The position numbers and the translations under genes were made by a program. The notes beneath the pieces were generated by a model. It did not search any database. It was not told the DNA's origin and saw only the letters and a list, made by a program, of their open reading frames with translations. From positions 1-48,119 of the forward strand of contig NZ_FOHN01000022.1 of NCBI RefSeq assembly GCF_900111595.1: 48,119 nt of DNA. Reading direction: 5' to 3'. Below, in pieces: positions 16,587-25,705 of the stretch (positions are counted from its first letter, which is position 1; every line of letters begins with the position of its first letter). This DNA comes from [Clostridium] polysaccharolyticum. Its GTDB lineage: Bacteria > Bacillota > Clostridia > Lachnospirales > Lachnospiraceae.

Positions 16587-18053
16587 CTATCGTTCTGCCA
16601 TGCCTGGACGCTCATAACTTCTTGTCTGTTCAAAGCTGTAAGCAGCACGGATAATGTTCTTTTCTTTAAAGCAGTCACCAATCAGCTGTAAGCCGATTGG
16701 AAGACCTTTAGAGTCTTTTCCACAAGGAACAGAAATGCCTGGAAGACCTGCTAAATTTACAGAAATTGTATAAATATCACCTAAATACATCTTAATGGGA
16801 TCCGATAAACTCTCTCCTAATTTTGGAGCCGTTGTTGGTGCTGCTGGTCCTAAAATTACATCGTATTTTGCAAATGCATCATCAAATGCTTTCTTAATTA
16901 ATGCTTTTGTTCTAAGGGCCTTTAGATAATAAGCATCATAATAGCCTGAACTTAATACAAAGGAACCAAGCATAATCCTGCGTTTTACTTCTGCACCAAA
17001 TCCTTCAGAACGGGATTTTTTATACATATTATGAAGTCCTTCATAATCTTTTGTACGGTAACCATATTTAATGCCATCAAAACGTGCTAAATTGGAACTT
17101 GCTTCTGCAGAGGCAATAACATAATAAGCTGGAATTGCATAATCTACTAAATCCAAATCAAATTCTTCCAAGATAGCACCTTTTTCTTCTAATTTTTTGG
17201 CAGCCGCCATAACTGCTTCTTTTACTTCCAGATCAAGACCTTTTCCAAAATATCCTTTTGGAATACCGATTTTCATTCCTTTTACATCATCTACTAAAGC
17301 AGAAGTAAAATCATAATCTTCTCTCTTAACAGAAGTGCTGTCTTTTGGATCATACGAAGCAATCGCTTCTAAGATAGTTGCACAGTCTGTTACATCTTTT
17401 GCTACTGGACCAATCTGATCAAGAGAGGAACCATATGCAATCAATCCATAACGTGATACCGTTCCATAGGTTGGCTTGATGCCTGTTACACCACAGTAAG
17501 AACTTGGCTGACGAATCGATCCGCCTGTATCAGAACCTAATGCGTATGAACATTCTTCTGCTGCAACGGCTGCACAGGAACCACCTGAAGACCCCCCTGG
17601 TACATGTTCTGTATTCCAAGGATTCTTCGTTTCACCAAATGCTGAAGTTTCCGTTGTGCTTCCCATAGCAAACTCGTCCATGTTTGTTTTTCCAATAATT
17701 ACAGCTCCAGCCTTTTCTAGATTAAGAACAGCTTCTGCTGTATAAGCTGGTTTAAAATTATATAAAATCTTTGAACTACATGTAGTTAAAAGCCCTTCTG
17801 TACACATATTATCTTTAATAGCAACAGGTACACCTGCAAGCGGGCCTGTCAGTATTCCATCATCAATTAATTTCTGCACTTCTTCTGCCCTCTTTAAGAC
17901 AGCTTCTCTATCCGCTACTGTTACATAGCTGTTTACTTCTTTTTCCAAAGCCTCCACCTGATCAAGGGCAGCACTGCAGGCCTGTACAGCTGTAACTTCT
18001 TTTGCTTTAATCTTTTTGCCTAATTCTACGGCCGTTAGACTCATTAAACTCAC
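16587..18053 (-). CDS. gatA: Asp-tRNA(Asn)/Glu-tRNA(Gln) amidotransferase subunit A
   Basis: A 488-residue amidase-signature enzyme that releases ammonia from glutamine for GatB. The Ser-cisSer-Lys triad is visible: lysine in VAIKDNMCTEG, and the serines in the glycine-rich motif GGSSGGSCAAVAA and in ALGSDTGGSIRQPSSYCG. The start is a GTG at 18053 with AGGAGG 8 bases upstream; the next ATG at 18044 is too far from the ribosome site. It begins 21 bases after gatC and is controlled by the T-box upstream of gatC. Confidence 0.96.
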   Translation of the reverse strand: MSLMSLTAVELGKKIKAKEVTAVQACSAALDQVEALEKEVNSYVTVADREAVLKRAEEVQKLIDDGILTGPLAGVPVAIKDNMCTEGLLTTCSSKILYNFKPAYTAEAVLNLEKAGAVIIGKTNMDEFAMGSTTETSAFGETKNPWNTEHVPGGSSGGSCAAVAAEECSYALGSDTGGSIRQPSSYCGVTGIKPTYGTVSRYGLIAYGSSLDQIGPVAKDVTDCATILEAIASYDPKDSTSVKREDYDFTSALVDDVKGMKIGIPKGYFGKGLDLEVKEAVMAAAKKLEEKGAILEEFDLDLVDYAIPAYYVIASAEASSNLARFDGIKYGYRTKDYEGLHNMYKKSRSEGFGAEVKRRIMLGSFVLSSGYYDAYYLKALRTKALIKKAFDDAFAKYDVILGPAAPTTAPKLGESLSDPIKMYLGDIYTISVNLAGLPGISVPCGKDSKGLPIGLQLIGDCFKEKNIIRAAYSFEQTRSYERPGMAER

Positions 18054-18074
18054 AGCAAATTCCTCCTATTTATC

Positions 18075-18368
18075 TTAATCCACAGTCTTAGGAACTTTAA
18101 AGCTCTGTTCCTTTTCCTCTGGTGCATTGGCTAAAACTTCTTCATGTCCATCTCCATTGGTTACGACATCTTCACGGAAGACATTTTTCACTGGAAATAC
18201 ATGCGACATTGGTTCTACCCCTGTTACATCTAATTCATTTAACTTGTCAATATAATCCAACATACTGCCCATATCTTTTTTCGCATGTTCTTTCTCTTCT
18301 TCATTCAATTCCAGCTTTGCTAAGATTCCAACATACTCAATTGTTTCATCTGAAATAATATTAGCCAT
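18075..18368 (-). CDS. gatC: Asp-tRNA(Asn)/Glu-tRNA(Gln) amidotransferase subunit C
   Basis: A 97-residue small subunit that clamps GatA to GatB. It starts [21 protein letters not shown] with the usual heptad-like helices ([20 protein letters not shown]), the [17 protein letters not shown] belt, and VFREDVV. The start at 18368 has AAGGAGG 7 bases upstream; a longer frame would run into the T-box terminator. It is the first gene of the operon. Confidence 0.94.
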   Translation of the reverse strand: MANIISDETIEYVGILAKLELNEEEKEHAKKDMGSMLDYIDKLNELDVTGVEPMSHVFPVKNVFREDVVTNGDGHEEVLANAPEEKEQSFKVPKTVD

Positions 18369-18433
18369 AGTATTGCCTCCTTTTATTTTAAAAAGCATCA
18401 TCGGCACGCTCAAGAGCTCTGTCCTCTTTCATG

Positions 18434-18705
18434 AAAAAAGTCCCGGAAACATGTAAACTCTTAGACATGTCTCCGGGACGGGATATTCGAATCCCGCGGT
18501 ACCACCCGCGATTGAAAAAATCATTTTCCACTTTGCACTTAACGCGTGTTACGCATGCACCTGCTATTTTCAGGACATGAGCTCCAGAGTGTTCTTCCAT
18601 CAGCCATTCAAACCATGCACATTTTCAGTCTATGACGTGCATTCCCTGCCATTCTTTGAAGCAAACTGACTTCCGTCTCTTTCCTTGCCTTTAAATCTAT
18701 GATAT
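18434..18705 (-). promoter_or_regulatory. T-box riboswitch controlling gatCAB, with overlapping Glu/Asn specifier codons
   Basis: On the minus strand the T-box sequence GGTGGTACCGCGGG (18493-18506) and a strong terminator (GTCCCGGAGACATGT paired with ACATGTTTCCGGGAC, then six T residues, 18434-18479) are unmistakable. Upstream lies stem I. AGAG/CTCT and TCAG/CTGA helices flank an internal loop whose 3' side reads GGAAGAACA. In this loop AAC (Asn, plus strand 18591-18593) followed by A fits the usual specifier position. GAA (Glu, 18592-18594) overlaps it one base upstream. Uncharged tRNA would favour the antiterminator and switch on the amidotransferase. Confidence 0.9.
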
Positions 18706-18746
18706 AGATTAACATATCAGCCAAAGAATTGCAAGCAGTTCTTCTT

Positions 18747-19010
18747 TTATGAACTTTCAGGCTTATCTTCTTGGAGCAGAACTTCTCTTGTTTTTTCCTC
18801 TATTTTATTTTCTGAACCCAAAGTTCTATCCAGTATACTTGTGAAATACTCACCAATGGTCTGGTATACAAACCCCTTTTGGAACAAATATGTTTCCAGA
18901 TAAGGATACATTGCTCCAAAGCTTTGGGAATCCTCTTTTATTTCACAAATACTGCATTGAGAATTATTGTCTTCACAGCAGCATAACGCTAAAAATAATA
19001 AGTCAAGCAT
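18747..19010 (-). CDS. small cysteine-rich hypothetical protein
   Basis: An 87-residue protein of unknown function. It starts MLDLLFLALCCCEDNNSQC with a short hydrophobic run and a cysteine cluster (CCC, then C-x2-C), followed by a helical, aromatic stretch YPYLETYLFQKGFVYQTIGE and an acidic tail. A GGGGGTG ribosome site sits 6 bases before the start, which supports it as a real gene. It lies alone upstream of the T-box on the same strand; its stop is about 40 bases before the riboswitch begins. The cysteines could bind metal. I recognise no family. Confidence 0.5.
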   Translation of the reverse strand: MLDLLFLALCCCEDNNSQCSICEIKEDSQSFGAMYPYLETYLFQKGFVYQTIGEYFTSILDRTLGSENKIEEKTREVLLQEDKPESS

Positions 19011-19138
19011 TTCTTCACCCCCTGCTCCCCACAGCCCTTGTAATCTCTCATTCTTTTATTATATGTAGGTTTTACAGCAAAGGTGTATAAAACACTCTAA
19101 TGATTAAGAAATGATGTGAAACAGACTCTCCTATCAAA

Positions 19139-19176
19139 CAAAAAAAGTTCTCACAGATATCACCTATGAGAACTTT
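19139..19176 (-). terminator. terminator of the tandem lipase genes
   Basis: AAAGTTCTCA pairs with TGAGAACTTT on the minus strand and is followed by TTTTGTTTG. It lies 18 bases past the stop of the second lipase. Confidence 0.8.
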
Positions 19177-19193
19177 AAATTGAATTTAATGTA

Positions 19194-21551
19194 TTAAGAA
19201 AAGTTTGATGCGGCTGCATGCTTCGCAAGAATATAATAGCCTTCTGTATAATGAGGATGTTCTAGTCCGCCAATTCCAGAAGAAATCAACGCTGTTTTTG
19301 CATCTTCATAATGATCTGCGATATTAAGTTCCACAACAAAACGGTATATAGAGATTTCATTGGACAGCATAGCTGCTATCAGCTGCATAAAGTAGCATGG
19401 ACTCTGGCAATTGTCAAAATCCCAGCCCCAGAATGCTTTACCTTTATATCTAGTAATTCTGCAATATGGCAATGCATTATTAGGAATCTTAGCAATTGCC
19501 CCTTCCCTGCTTTTTTCAGACATGCCTCTATTCTTAATCGTTATATCATTACTGCTGCCATCTCCATGACATTTACAAGTAAAGGCATACGCTCTATTTC
19601 GATTTGGCGTAACACTAGCAAGTTCATCAATGGTATCTTCCAAACCATAAGTATCTGGATTATAATCAAAAATGTCTGTCAGGTCTTCCCATTCTTTTTC
19701 GTATTTGCTGGCAATGCTTTCAATGCTTGTTCTTCCATAACGTCGAAATCCCCATGCAGTACATGGAAGATAAGGAACAAAATCGTCTTTATTTACTACA
19801 TTAAAAATATTTGTATATCGGCTGGTTGTGGCAGCACTTTTCGTAGTAGTATTAGGCGTTGCAAATGTATATGTATATACTGTGCTGCCTGCATCCGTTA
19901 ACTTAGCACCTAAAATATTGGCTACTGCAGCTCCACGTGAATGTCCAACTACCCAATATGCCTTTGTATTACTGCTAGAACAATAGTTGCTTACATAATC
20001 CTTTATGTATCTTTGTATACGAACAGCCACTACATCAAATCCTTTATGATTTGTGGAATCTGTCCAGTCGGCATACTTACTGAATTGTGCAGTATTTCCA
20101 ACATCAAAATTGCTCGTCCATTCATCAATTGTACTGCCTGTTCCTTTAACGGAAACAGAAATAATATCTTTTGTGATTCCTTGATAAGTTACAGTCCTGT
20201 GTCCTATATAGAACGTAGACACATCATAATCACTGTAGATGCTGCGCAGATCTACTTTTCTCACATCAGACAATCCTTGATAGTTCATTAAAGAAGTAAA
20301 ATCATAGGTTCTGTTACTTGTTTCATCTGCATACTCAAATCCATATGCCATATTGGCATAAATTGAAGATATTTTACATAACTGGCTGTTAAAAGCAGAT
20401 GGCGCACCGAAAAATGCTCTGTAATCCATTGCATAATCTACATGAGAATTAATATCAAATCCTCCGTTTTTTACAGTTCCTGCAAAACCATTATCATTTG
20501 GCTTTGGATCCGCATAGTCTGCAATACCGTCATAATCTGAATCTGAGCCATCATAGCTTAAGGCAAGCAATTGTACCTTTTTTGCACTTTTCACTGCCAT
20601 CTTTGTACTTAGAAGAGACACTTCTTTGCTAGTACTATCTTTTGCACTAACTACAAAATATGTTCCTCCTTCCGTTATTTTTGCCGTTACCTTCTTTAAG
20701 GAAACCGTGGTATCCAGATAGGTAATCACACCGTCATTGAATCTGGCTATTTTATAGTTCTTTACTTGTTTCCGTGTTGATTTTGGGCAGTAAAAAGATA
20801 ACTTCATGTCTACTGGCTGGTCATAGTCTTCAACAACTTCCACTGGTTTACCGATTACCTTATCTTCTAATCCATCTAATACAGCTGTAGCACTTTCAAT
20901 CCGGACTCTTTTTGCTATCAGGCCAGGAAGATTTCCTAAAAGACTAGGAATGGCAAGATTTTCTTTTGAAACTAAACATTCCTCAATATTTTCACTTTGC
21001 AGAATCTGAGAAAAACGTCTCTTGCTGTCCTTCTCCAGACTTCTTGTATATTTTTTCATTGGACTTAACTTTAATTCTACTTCTTCTCCATCAAGCAATC
21101 CGTCTCCATCGCTGTCCTCTATTTTTGGTGATGTCAAATATACGTTTACTTCCAGGCCATCTTTCAAGCCATCTTCGTCCGTATCGGATTTTACAGGATC
21201 CGTTCCCATCTGGATTTCCAAAAGATTACTAAGGCCATCCTTATCTGCATCTTCCGATCCATCGGATTTACCACTGCTATTGGAGTCTTCTTTCAATGGA
21301 TCTGTTTTTATTTTGGTGATCTCCACCAAATCAGATAACCCATCTCCATCTGTATCTGCTAATGCTTTGTCCGTTCCAAAAAACTCTTCCAGATAATCTT
21401 GCAGACCATCTTTATCTGTGTCTTTTTCAGCTTCCTGTTCTTCCGTCAACTTACTAGCAGCCTCTGCTTTCAGTGATACTGGAGTAATACTGTTAACCCC
21501 TAATACCAGTGCCATCAAGATTGCCGTATTCCGTAAAAACCTTTTTCTCAT
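19194..21551 (-). CDS. secreted calcium-repeat protein with class 3 lipase domain (downstream copy)
   Basis: A 785-residue exported protein. A signal peptide (to about residue 32, LKAEA) is followed by four or five thrombospondin type 3-like calcium loops (DTDKDGLQD, DTDGDGLSD, DADKDGLSN, DTDEDGLKD, DSDGDGLLD) over residues 42-160. A beta-rich middle domain comes next, then another calcium loop (DSDYDGIADYADPKPND) and a C-terminal alpha/beta-hydrolase of the Lipase_3 type. The nucleophile elbow is VVGHSRGAAVANIL; NKDDFVPYLP carries a likely catalytic Asp, and a His near the C-terminus (EHPHYTEGYY) may complete the triad. No LPxTG or SLH anchor is seen. GGGAAGG precedes the start. It lies 84 bases after its close paralogue with no clear terminator between, so they probably share a transcript. 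The ester substrate is unknown. Confidence 0.75.
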   Translation of the reverse strand: MRKRFLRNTAILMALVLGVNSITPVSLKAEAASKLTEEQEAEKDTDKDGLQDYLEEFFGTDKALADTDGDGLSDLVEITKIKTDPLKEDSNSSGKSDGSEDADKDGLSNLLEIQMGTDPVKSDTDEDGLKDGLEVNVYLTSPKIEDSDGDGLLDGEEVELKLSPMKKYTRSLEKDSKRRFSQILQSENIEECLVSKENLAIPSLLGNLPGLIAKRVRIESATAVLDGLEDKVIGKPVEVVEDYDQPVDMKLSFYCPKSTRKQVKNYKIARFNDGVITYLDTTVSLKKVTAKITEGGTYFVVSAKDSTSKEVSLLSTKMAVKSAKKVQLLALSYDGSDSDYDGIADYADPKPNDNGFAGTVKNGGFDINSHVDYAMDYRAFFGAPSAFNSQLCKISSIYANMAYGFEYADETSNRTYDFTSLMNYQGLSDVRKVDLRSIYSDYDVSTFYIGHRTVTYQGITKDIISVSVKGTGSTIDEWTSNFDVGNTAQFSKYADWTDSTNHKGFDVVAVRIQRYIKDYVSNYCSSSNTKAYWVVGHSRGAAVANILGAKLTDAGSTVYTYTFATPNTTTKSAATTSRYTNIFNVVNKDDFVPYLPCTAWGFRRYGRTSIESIASKYEKEWEDLTDIFDYNPDTYGLEDTIDELASVTPNRNRAYAFTCKCHGDGSSNDITIKNRGMSEKSREGAIAKIPNNALPYCRITRYKGKAFWGWDFDNCQSPCYFMQLIAAMLSNEISIYRFVVELNIADHYEDAKTALISSGIGGLEHPHYTEGYYILAKHAAASNFS

Positions 21552-21635
21552 AAACGTACCTTCCCTTCTGTTCGTTATTTTTTTGCCTAATCTATATTAC
21601 TGTGAAAAAGTGTGCTTCCCATTAATACCTGTTTC

Positions 21636-24020
21636 TTATGAGAAATTGGATGCTGCTGCATGTTTTGCTAAAATAAAATAGGATTCTGTATAATGTGGAT
21701 GTTCAAGTCCTCCTATGGCAGATCCAATCAATGCAGTCTTTGCATCCTCATAGTGATCTGCTATATCAAGTTCTACTACAAAACGGTATTTTGAAATTTC
21801 ATTTGACATTAATGCCGCTAAAATCTGCATGAAATAACTTGGTGTCTGGCAGCAGTCGAAATCCCATCCCCAGAATGCAGTACCCTTATGTCTGGTAATC
21901 TTACAATAAGGCAGTGCATTGGCTGGAATTTTAGCAATCGCCTCTTCCCTGCTCTTTTCTGAAGTTCCATAATTAGTAATTGTAATATCATTTTTACTTC
22001 CATCTCCATGACACTTGCAAGTGTATGTATAAGCCTTATTTCTTGTAGATAGAACTTTGCCTAACTCCGCAATGGTATCATTCATGCCATAGGTATCAGG
22101 ATTATAATCATAAATTCCCGTTAAATCTTCCCATTCATTTTCATACTTGTCTGCAATGCTCTCTGTGCTAGTTTTTCCATAACGACGGAATCCCCATGCT
22201 GTACATGGAAGACAAGGTACAAAATCATCCTTGTTTACTATATTGAAAATGCTTGTATATCTGCCTGCTGCAGAAGCACTTTTTGTAGTCGTATTTGGAG
22301 TTGCAAATGTATAGGAATATGTAGTTTTGCCTGCATCTACAAGCTTAGCTGCTAAAATATTAGCAACCGCTGCTCCACGGGAATGTCCAACTACCCAGTA
22401 TGCTTTTGTATTGCTTCCCGAACAGTAACTGCTTACATAGTTGTTAATATATTTCTGCAGACGAGTAGCAGCAACATCAAATCCCTTATGATTTGCAGAA
22501 TCTGTCCAGTCTGAATAACTGCTGAATTTAGCAGTTGTTCCAATATCAAAATTACTTGACCATTCAGCAATTCCTCCACCAGTTCCTCTTATAGAAACAG
22601 CCACAATATCTTTGGTAGTACCAGAATACGTAACGGTCCTATGTCCAATATAAAACTGCACCAGATCATAATCAGAATAGCCACTTTTCAAGTTATAACA
22701 TTTTACATCAGACATTCCTTGATAACTCATTAAAGAGCTTAAATTAAATGTCCTGCCGCTTGCCTGGTCTGCTATATTAAAACCGTAAGCTAAATTAGCA
22801 TAAACGGAAGACACTTTACATAACTGGCTGCTAAATGTAGATGGTGTTTTAAAAAATGCTCTGTAATCCATTGCATAATCGACACGGGAATTAATACTGA
22901 ATCCATCATTCTGTACTGTACCAGTAAATGCATTGTCATTTGGCTTTGGATCTGCAGAATCGCTTACTCCATCGTAATCTGTATCTGTACTGGATACTGC
23001 CAGGACTTTTGCCAAAACAGCACTGCTAGACACACTCTTAACAGCTTTTTTAGCAGCTTTTTTAACAGCTTTTGCAGTTAAAACAGTTGCCGAAGAACCT
23101 GTTTTCCCATTAGTACTCAGAACAAAATAAGTTCCTCCCTCTGTTATTTTTGCAGATACATTTTTTAATAATACTGTAGTATTTAAATATGTAATCTCGC
23201 CGTCTTTGTAATGTGCAATCTGAAATCCTTTTACTTGTTTCAATGTGGATTTCAAACAGCTAAAGGACAGTTTCATGTCAAATCCGTCTTCATAGTCTGA
23301 AACAATTTCAATTGGTTTTCCTACCATATTCCCTTCTAAATCTCCTAGCACAACGGTAGAACTTTCGATTCTGATTCTACGCTCCATCAATCCCGGAAGA
23401 TTTCCCCACAGGCTCGGAATTGCAAGATTGTCACTGGCACATAAGCTTTCTTCAATGTTTTTGTTCTTTAAAACCTGTGAGAAAAGTTTTTTACAGTCCT
23501 TTTCAATATTCCTGGTGAATCTCTTAAGCGGGCTTAATTCCAGTTCTACTTCTTCCCCATCTAATAAGCCGTCTCCATCGCTATCACATAAGATTGGCGA
23601 AGTCTTGTACACATTTACCTCTAATGCATCTTTTAAACCGTCTTCGTCCGTATCTGCTTTAAAAGGATTTGTTCCAATAGAAACTTCCAAAATATTGGAT
23701 ATCCCATCTCTGTCAGCATCTTCTTCCCCATCGCTAATACCATTTCCATCGGTGTCCATTTTCAAAGGTTCTGTTTTAAATTTCATAATTTCCATATAGT
23801 CTGACAGACCATCGTTATCTGTATCCTCTAATGTCTTATCTGTGGCAAAATACTCTTCAAGGTAATCTTCAAGGCCATCCTTATCTGTATCTAGATTGGC
23901 TAGTTGTTCTTCTGTCATGCTATCGGTCACTTCAGCCTTTACTGGAATGGCATTTATGCTTGTTGCACCTAATACCATTGCCATCAGAACAGCTGTACTT
24001 TTAAAACTTTTTTTTCTCAT
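21636..24020 (-). CDS. secreted calcium-repeat protein with class 3 lipase domain (upstream copy)
   Basis: A 794-residue paralogue of the next gene with the same order: signal peptide (MRKKSFKSTAVLMAM to VKAEV), calcium loops (DTDKDGLED, DTDNDGLSD, DADRDGISN, DTDEDGLKD, DSDGDGLLD), middle beta domain, linker rich in Ala/Lys (KAVKKAAKKAVKSVSSSA) that is longer than in the copy, DTDYDGVSDSADPKPND, and a Lipase_3 domain with VVGHSRGAAVANIL and NKDDFVPCLPCTAWGF. The last 400 or so residues are nearly the same in both proteins by eye. GAGGAGG lies 7 bases before the ATG. It is the first gene of the pair and has a long, structured leader region (24021-24385). The two copies likely arose by tandem duplication. 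Confidence 0.75.
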   Translation of the reverse strand: MRKKSFKSTAVLMAMVLGATSINAIPVKAEVTDSMTEEQLANLDTDKDGLEDYLEEYFATDKTLEDTDNDGLSDYMEIMKFKTEPLKMDTDGNGISDGEEDADRDGISNILEVSIGTNPFKADTDEDGLKDALEVNVYKTSPILCDSDGDGLLDGEEVELELSPLKRFTRNIEKDCKKLFSQVLKNKNIEESLCASDNLAIPSLWGNLPGLMERRIRIESSTVVLGDLEGNMVGKPIEIVSDYEDGFDMKLSFSCLKSTLKQVKGFQIAHYKDGEITYLNTTVLLKNVSAKITEGGTYFVLSTNGKTGSSATVLTAKAVKKAAKKAVKSVSSSAVLAKVLAVSSTDTDYDGVSDSADPKPNDNAFTGTVQNDGFSINSRVDYAMDYRAFFKTPSTFSSQLCKVSSVYANLAYGFNIADQASGRTFNLSSLMSYQGMSDVKCYNLKSGYSDYDLVQFYIGHRTVTYSGTTKDIVAVSIRGTGGGIAEWSSNFDIGTTAKFSSYSDWTDSANHKGFDVAATRLQKYINNYVSSYCSGSNTKAYWVVGHSRGAAVANILAAKLVDAGKTTYSYTFATPNTTTKSASAAGRYTSIFNIVNKDDFVPCLPCTAWGFRRYGKTSTESIADKYENEWEDLTGIYDYNPDTYGMNDTIAELGKVLSTRNKAYTYTCKCHGDGSKNDITITNYGTSEKSREEAIAKIPANALPYCKITRHKGTAFWGWDFDCCQTPSYFMQILAALMSNEISKYRFVVELDIADHYEDAKTALIGSAIGGLEHPHYTESYFILAKHAAASNFS

Positions 24021-24385
24021 AAAATATCCTCCTCTAATTTGGATTATTATTTTATTGTAAGCTATTTCAGCAAATTTTTATAGGGGAAAAGCAAGATTTT
24101 CATATTTTTTTGTGATGTTTTATCAGAAAAACTAGAATAAACTGTATAAAAGCTTGTATGATTTGTATATTTCTTACCAGATAACTTGCCTATAAATCTG
24201 GTGGACTTAACAGCAAGTCTGAAATTTCTTTTCCCTCTCTTAACATCACTTTTTTTCTAGTTAGTGTAAAGAGTATATTAATAATTATACTTTTTTATGA
24301 CAATTATTCAATTATTCTTTTTTGAGTTAAAAATAAGAATATGAGAACATACAGAATTTTAGACTTCATGCTTTCCCAGAAAAAC
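24021..24385. other. intergenic leader region with possible RNA structure, no gene seen
   Basis: AT-rich region between tRNA-Ser and the first lipase. At 24176-24219 two adjacent hairpins can form (ACCAGAT with ATCTGGT, and GACTT with AAGTC), and ACTTGC (24184-24189) in the first loop can instead pair with GCAAGT (24213-24218). No open frame with a ribosome site was found. The promoter of the lipase genes must lie here but no consensus box pair stands out. Confidence 0.4.
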
Positions 24386-24470
24386 GGAGACGGTGGGATT
24401 CGAACCCACGTGCCTGTTAAGGCAAAACGATTTCGAGTCGTTCTCGTTATGGCCTCTTCGATACGTCTCC
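24386..24470 (-). tRNA. tRNA-Ser (anticodon CGA)
   Basis: An 85-base tRNA. The acceptor arms GGAGACG and CGTCTCC pair, the T-arm carries GGTTCGAATCC, and the anticodon loop reads CTCGAAA, giving anticodon CGA for UCG codons. The long variable arm (GCCTTAACAGGC) is typical of class II tRNA-Ser. CCA is not encoded. It lies about 40 bases after holA on the same strand. Confidence 0.95.
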
Positions 24471-24509
24471 ACATTATGAATAGAATTTATCCTTTGCCAC
24501 AATACATAC

Positions 24510-25481
24510 TTACCTTTGGCTAAACTTCACAATTAACAGCTCCACAGCCATCTGATCGGCCATAAGGCCGGTTTTAACCTGTGCTTCCATCTCGGCACAG
24601 TTTTTCAGACTGGCAATCAGCCCCTGTTTTGTAAAACGGTCCGCCTGAGACATGTATTTGTGTACTGCAAATGGCGGTACTCCAGCCTTTTTGGCAACAT
24701 CATTCCGATTCTGTCCCTGCAGTTCCTTCACCTGTAACAGAATGTTAAAATGTCTCGTGATTAAGAATAAAATTGACATTGGCTTTTCCCGTAATGCCAG
24801 CAAATCGTAATAAAGGCCTAATGCCTGCTTCTGCTTTCCAGAAGCAATCGCATCTATCATTAAGAAAATCTGATTTGAAACCTGTGTAACACAGACAGCA
24901 TCAATATCTTCTGCCGTAATGACCTCTTTATCCATTGCATAACAAACCAGTTTTTCAACTTCCTGCACCATGCCTTCCATATCCGTTCCGGATTTATTCA
25001 GGAAATACATCAAGGTATCCTTTGTTATCTTCTTGCCCGAACGATTTAAAAGCTGTGCAACCCATAGCTGAACATTTTTTTCATCCAAGCCATCCATCTT
25101 AGCAATAACACCGATGTCTTTTACCGCTTTATACAAACGGTTTCGCTTATCCACCTCTGATTCCACAAAAATAATATAGCAGTAATCCGGCATTGTTTTT
25201 ATATAATCCGCCAAGTCATTGGCTGATTGAAACAAACCGCTATTCTGAATCAGTATAAGACGGCGTTCACTAAAAAAAGGCATTGTTTCTGCAACTTCTA
25301 TTACTTTTGGAATTTCAATTGACTTGCCTTCAAAATAAGTATAATTCATAGTATCTTCATCACCAATGATTCCTGTCTTTAACTTATTTTTATATAGCTT
25401 TTTTAAATATTCTTCTGTACCATACAGCAAATAGCATTGCTTAAACTGCTTGAGCTTGATATGTTCTTTAATAATTTGCAT
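24510..25481 (-). CDS. holA: DNA polymerase III subunit delta
   Basis: A 323-residue clamp-loader subunit that opens the sliding clamp. It starts MQIIKEHIKLKQFKQCYLLY-GTEEYL, has the delta-type region MPFFSERRLILIQNSGLF, and ends with the helical collar domain (LITRHFNILLQVKELQ, VHKYMSQADRF). As in other delta subunits there is no functional Walker A. AGGAG lies 6 bases before the start. It has its own promoter at 25543. Confidence 0.88.
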   Translation of the reverse strand: MQIIKEHIKLKQFKQCYLLYGTEEYLKKLYKNKLKTGIIGDEDTMNYTYFEGKSIEIPKVIEVAETMPFFSERRLILIQNSGLFQSANDLADYIKTMPDYCYIIFVESEVDKRNRLYKAVKDIGVIAKMDGLDEKNVQLWVAQLLNRSGKKITKDTLMYFLNKSGTDMEGMVQEVEKLVCYAMDKEVITAEDIDAVCVTQVSNQIFLMIDAIASGKQKQALGLYYDLLALREKPMSILFLITRHFNILLQVKELQGQNRNDVAKKAGVPPFAVHKYMSQADRFTKQGLIASLKNCAEMEAQVKTGLMADQMAVELLIVKFSQR

Positions 25482-25542
25482 AAGGCACTCCTAACTACTC
25501 AATTGAATTTCCTCTTGTTTTCCTAACGGAAATACCTATACT

Positions 25543-25571
25543 ATTGTAACCACATTCGGGAAAAGAATCAA
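25543..25571 (-). promoter_or_regulatory. promoter of holA
   Basis: On the minus strand TTGATT, a 17-base spacer and TACAAT lie about 65 bases before the holA start. Confidence 0.6.
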
Positions 25572-25655
25572 GTGTAAATTTTATTTTCTGGAAATATTCC
25601 AAATGTCTTAGACACATCCGCTTTCCAATCCATTTTTATACCTTCTTGCCCAGAG

Positions 25656-25692
25656 AAAAAGGACAGTCTGACAAAATGACAGACTGCCCTTT
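25656..25692 (-). terminator. terminator of the xylanase gene
   Basis: AAAGG-CAGTCTG pairs with CAGACTG-CCTTT on the minus strand and runs into TTTTTC, 14 bases after the stop. Confidence 0.8.
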
Positions 25693-25705
25693 ATAAAAGC
25701 TATCC

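Noticed and set aside
19311-19901. A 196-codon open frame antisense to the lipase gene
   Set aside because: It is covered by a full lipase domain on the other strand. The Ile/Cys/Ser-rich translation is not protein-like.
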